Below, in pieces: positions 62,323 through 64,000 of a DNA stretch of 64,000 nucleotides. Origin of the DNA: Nocardioides sp. (GTDB taxonomy: Bacteria > Actinomycetota > Actinomycetes > Propionibacteriales > Nocardioidaceae). Below the pieces are notes generated by a model. It saw only the letters and a list, made by a program, of their open reading frames with translations. It had not been told where the DNA came from and made no database searches. The stretch is from NCBI GenBank assembly GCA_037045645.1, contig JBAOIH010000011.1, positions 62,001 to 126,000 of the forward strand, read 5' to 3'. A program made the translations under genes and the position numbers. Position 1 is the first letter of the stretch; the number at the start of each line of letters is the position of its first letter.

Positions 62323-63281
62323 TTCGGCGGGAACCACCGTTCGAGTTCCTGCGCCGCACCGTCCTCGTGGACGGTGCCGGTCACATCGTCGGCCGCCTCC
62401 ACCACGACCTGGATGGCCTGGCCCATCGCGACACCGCGACCGGCCCACTGCAACATCTCGATGTCGTTGCGGCCGTCGCCGATGGCCAGGCAGTCCGCCG
62501 CAGTCATGCCGAGTTCGTCGCACACGTGCTGCAGACCGGACGCCTTCGACACCCCGACCGGTGCCAGGTCGAGCCAGGCGGTCCAACCGACGATGTAGTC
62601 GGTGCCGTGCAGACCCAGGCGACCCGCAAGGTCGACGAAGTCGTCCGCCGTCGCGTTCGGGTCACGGATGATGACGCGACTTACGGGGCGCCCTACCAGT
62701 TGCTTGAGGGAGGTGATGATCTGCGTGCCGGACAGTTCACCGTGCGGGAAGGGTTTGGAGACCCGATAGCCCTGCCCGCGCTCCTCGATGGCGACCAGGG
62801 CGGTGGGGTGCTCGCGCAGCACGGCCTCGACGGCGGGAGCCGGGTCGAAGATCTCCTCGTGCACCACCTCGACGGGCGGGTAACGGAACACGACGGCCCC
62901 GTTGGAGGCCACGATCCACAGCCGCCCGTCGCCTTCACGCTGGGCTCCCACCTGATCCAGATGCAGGTCCAGCAGGTCGGCGATCACGGTCATCCCGTGC
63001 GGTGACCGACCACTGGCAAGCACCACGTGGGCACCCGCGGCGACGGCACGTGCGATTGCCTCGTAGAGCCGGGGCGCGATGACTTCGTACGTCTGCCCCG
63101 CCCCCTCGACCCACGCCAGCAGGGTGCCGTCGATGTCGAGTGCGATGACTTTGGGAAATTGGTTTCGAGCCCTTCGAGACGCCGACTTCGTCGCCTCCTC
63201 AGGAACCAACGGCCGCTGCGCGGCCTCCTCAACCACCGGGATCTCAGGCCCTGAAGGATCGGACACCGACGGATCAGGCAC
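62319..63281 (-). CDS. Cof-type HAD phosphatase, copy 2, with repeat-derived N-terminus
   Basis: 320 residues. HAD core [28 protein letters not shown], cap, and [12 protein letters not shown]. The first 42 residues are extra, and residues 14-41 are encoded by an interspersed GGTTTCGAGACG-type repeat. GTG 63281 overlaps the serS end by eight bases, so serS, this gene and the next form one transcription unit. Confidence 0.9.
   Translation of the reverse strand: MPDPSVSDPSGPEIPVVEEAAQRPLVPEEATKSASRRARNQFPKVIALDIDGTLLAWVEGAGQTYEVIAPRLYEAIARAVAAGAHVVLASGRSPHGMTVIADLLDLHLDQVGAQREGDGRLWIVASNGAVVFRYPPVEVVHEEIFDPAPAVEAVLREHPTALVAIEERGQGYRVSKPFPHGELSGTQIITSLKQLVGRPVSRVIIRDPNATADDFVDLAGRLGLHGTDYIVGWTAWLDLAPVGVSKASGLQHVCDELGMTAADCLAIGDGRNDIEMLQWAGRGVAMGQAIQVVVEAADDVTGTVHEDGAAQELERWFPPK
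63161..63241. repeat. interspersed repeat inside HAD gene
   Basis: GGTTTCGAGCCCTTCGAGACG ... CCTCAGGAACCAAC and GGCCTCCTCAACCACCGG are the same building blocks as in the 25904-26232 cluster, here in translated DNA. Confidence 0.8.
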
Positions 63282-64000
63282 GGTTCACCGGCTTGAGCAC
63301 CTCGATGTCGCCGAAGTACGGCCGCAGCGCCTTGGGCAGCGTGACCGAGCCGTCGGCGTTCTGGTGGGTCTCCAGGATCGCGACGATCGCGCGCGTGATC
63401 GCGGTCAGGGTGCCGTTGAGCGTGGCCGCGTGGGTGTTGCCCGTCTCACCGGCGACTCGGATGTCGAGTCGACGCGACTGGAAGTCGGTGCAGTTGGACG
63501 TCGAGGTGAGCTCACGGTATTTGCCCTGCGTGGGGATCCAGGCCTCGCAGTCGAACTTGCGCTGCGCGCTCAGGCCGAGGTCTCCCGCCGCCACGTCGAT
63601 GACCCGATAGGCCAACTCGAGCTTGTCGAGGAACTCCTTCTCCCAGGCGAGCAGCCGCTCGTGCTCGGCGTACGACTCCTCGATGGTGGTGTAGACGAAC
63701 ATCTCGACCTTGTCGAACCAGTGCACCCGGATGATGCCCTTGGTGTCCTTGCCGTGCGAGCCGGCCTCCTTGCGAAAACACGGACTGAACGACGCGTAGC
63801 GCAACGGCAGGCTGCTCGGATCGAGGATCTCGTCGCAGTGGTAGGCCGCCATCGGCACCTCCGAGGTGCCCACCAGATAGAGGTCCTCGCCTTCGATCCG
63901 GTAGACGTCGTCGGCCGCCTGGCCGAGGAAACCGGTGCCCTCCATAGCCCGCGGCTTCACCAGGGACGGCGCGATTACCTGGGTGAATCCGGCAGCGCGG
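63274..64000 (-). CDS. serS: seryl-tRNA synthetase, 5' part outside window
   Basis: The 3' 242 codons, open to the window edge. Class II motif 2 and surroundings ([19 protein letters not shown], then [12 protein letters not shown]) and motif 3 region ([17 protein letters not shown]) are present, ending [18 protein letters not shown]. Charges tRNA-Ser; two tRNA-Ser genes lie 10 kb away. Confidence 0.96.
   Translation of the reverse strand, partial: RAAGFTQVIAPSLVKPRAMEGTGFLGQAADDVYRIEGEDLYLVGTSEVPMAAYHCDEILDPSSLPLRYASFSPCFRKEAGSHGKDTKGIIRVHWFDKVEMFVYTTIEESYAEHERLLAWEKEFLDKLELAYRVIDVAAGDLGLSAQRKFDCEAWIPTQGKYRELTSTSNCTDFQSRRLDIRVAGETGNTHAATLNGTLTAITRAIVAILETHQNADGSVTLPKALRPYFGDIEVLKPVNRA

Overview
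The window is 64 kb of high-GC chromosomal DNA from an actinobacterium, most likely a Nocardioidaceae (Nocardioides-like) species. The clues are a bacterial proteasome activator (Bpa), a deazaflavin (F420)-type nitroreductase, GTP-dependent PEP carboxykinase, a TB7.3-like biotinyl/lipoyl protein, the MobA-DUF6457 pair, very frequent GTG starts with GTGA stop/start overlaps, and GGTTTCGAGACG...CTCAACCACC interspersed repeats. The assignment comes from gene content only; there is no rRNA in the window.

Layout. 0-3 kb: FAD oxidase plus two-CCG Fe-S protein. 3-7.4 kb: hemerythrin (frameshifted) and a quinol NO reductase operon with a Cys-rich membrane protein and a slipin. 7.4-14.5 kb: SGNH lipase, malic enzyme, TreS-like GH13 enzyme coupled to a 39-residue membrane protein, and PEP carboxykinase (frameshifted). 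14.8-18.5 kb: a three-gene AAA/VWA (MoxR) operon led by an unrecognised protein. 18.6-24 kb: Fhs, ACT protein, NCS1 permease (frameshifted), MFS permease. 24.1-25.4 kb: a small AT-richer insert holding four overlapping small ORFs between 29-bp direct repeats, followed by a nitroreductase and an interspersed-repeat cluster. 26-28.5 kb: ACC deaminase and a glutaryl-CoA-dehydrogenase-like enzyme. 28.5-38.1 kb: a large catabolic cluster (P450, [3Fe-4S] ferredoxin, ferredoxin reductase, glutamine-synthetase-like ligase, solute-binding protein, two gamma-glutamyl hydrolases, Cache sensor, FadR/GntR regulator, APC permease). It resembles the known mycobacterial pip/mor clusters for cyclic secondary amines. 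38.2-42.2 kb: an ATP-grasp ligase between two NylB-like serine hydrolases. 42.3-44.8 kb: a CBS/nucleotidyltransferase protein and a DnaQ-like exonuclease.

44.8-53.3 kb is an accessory region: three VapBC-type modules, an orphan antitoxin, a decayed tyrosine recombinase, several broken genes, and a TetR/MFS/DAPG-hydrolase-like module whose two intergenic regions carry near-identical 24-bp palindromes. Its right edge is an intact tRNA-Arg. A copy of the 3' end of that tRNA with flanking DNA lies 5.5 kb to the left, which suggests past integration at the tRNA. 53.4-64 kb is conserved chromosome: two tRNA-Ser genes, a secreted protein (frameshifted), TB7.3-like protein, omega-amidase-like enzyme, MobA, DUF6457, quinone oxidoreductase, Bpa, two related secreted proteins, two HAD phosphatases and the 3' part of serS.

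Several otherwise well-conserved genes (hemerythrin, pckG, NCS1 permease, TetR, the 49.7-kb gene, and the 54-kb secreted protein twice) are each broken by what looks like a single extra base. This may reflect sequencing error as much as biology, so these pseudogene calls should be read with that in mind.
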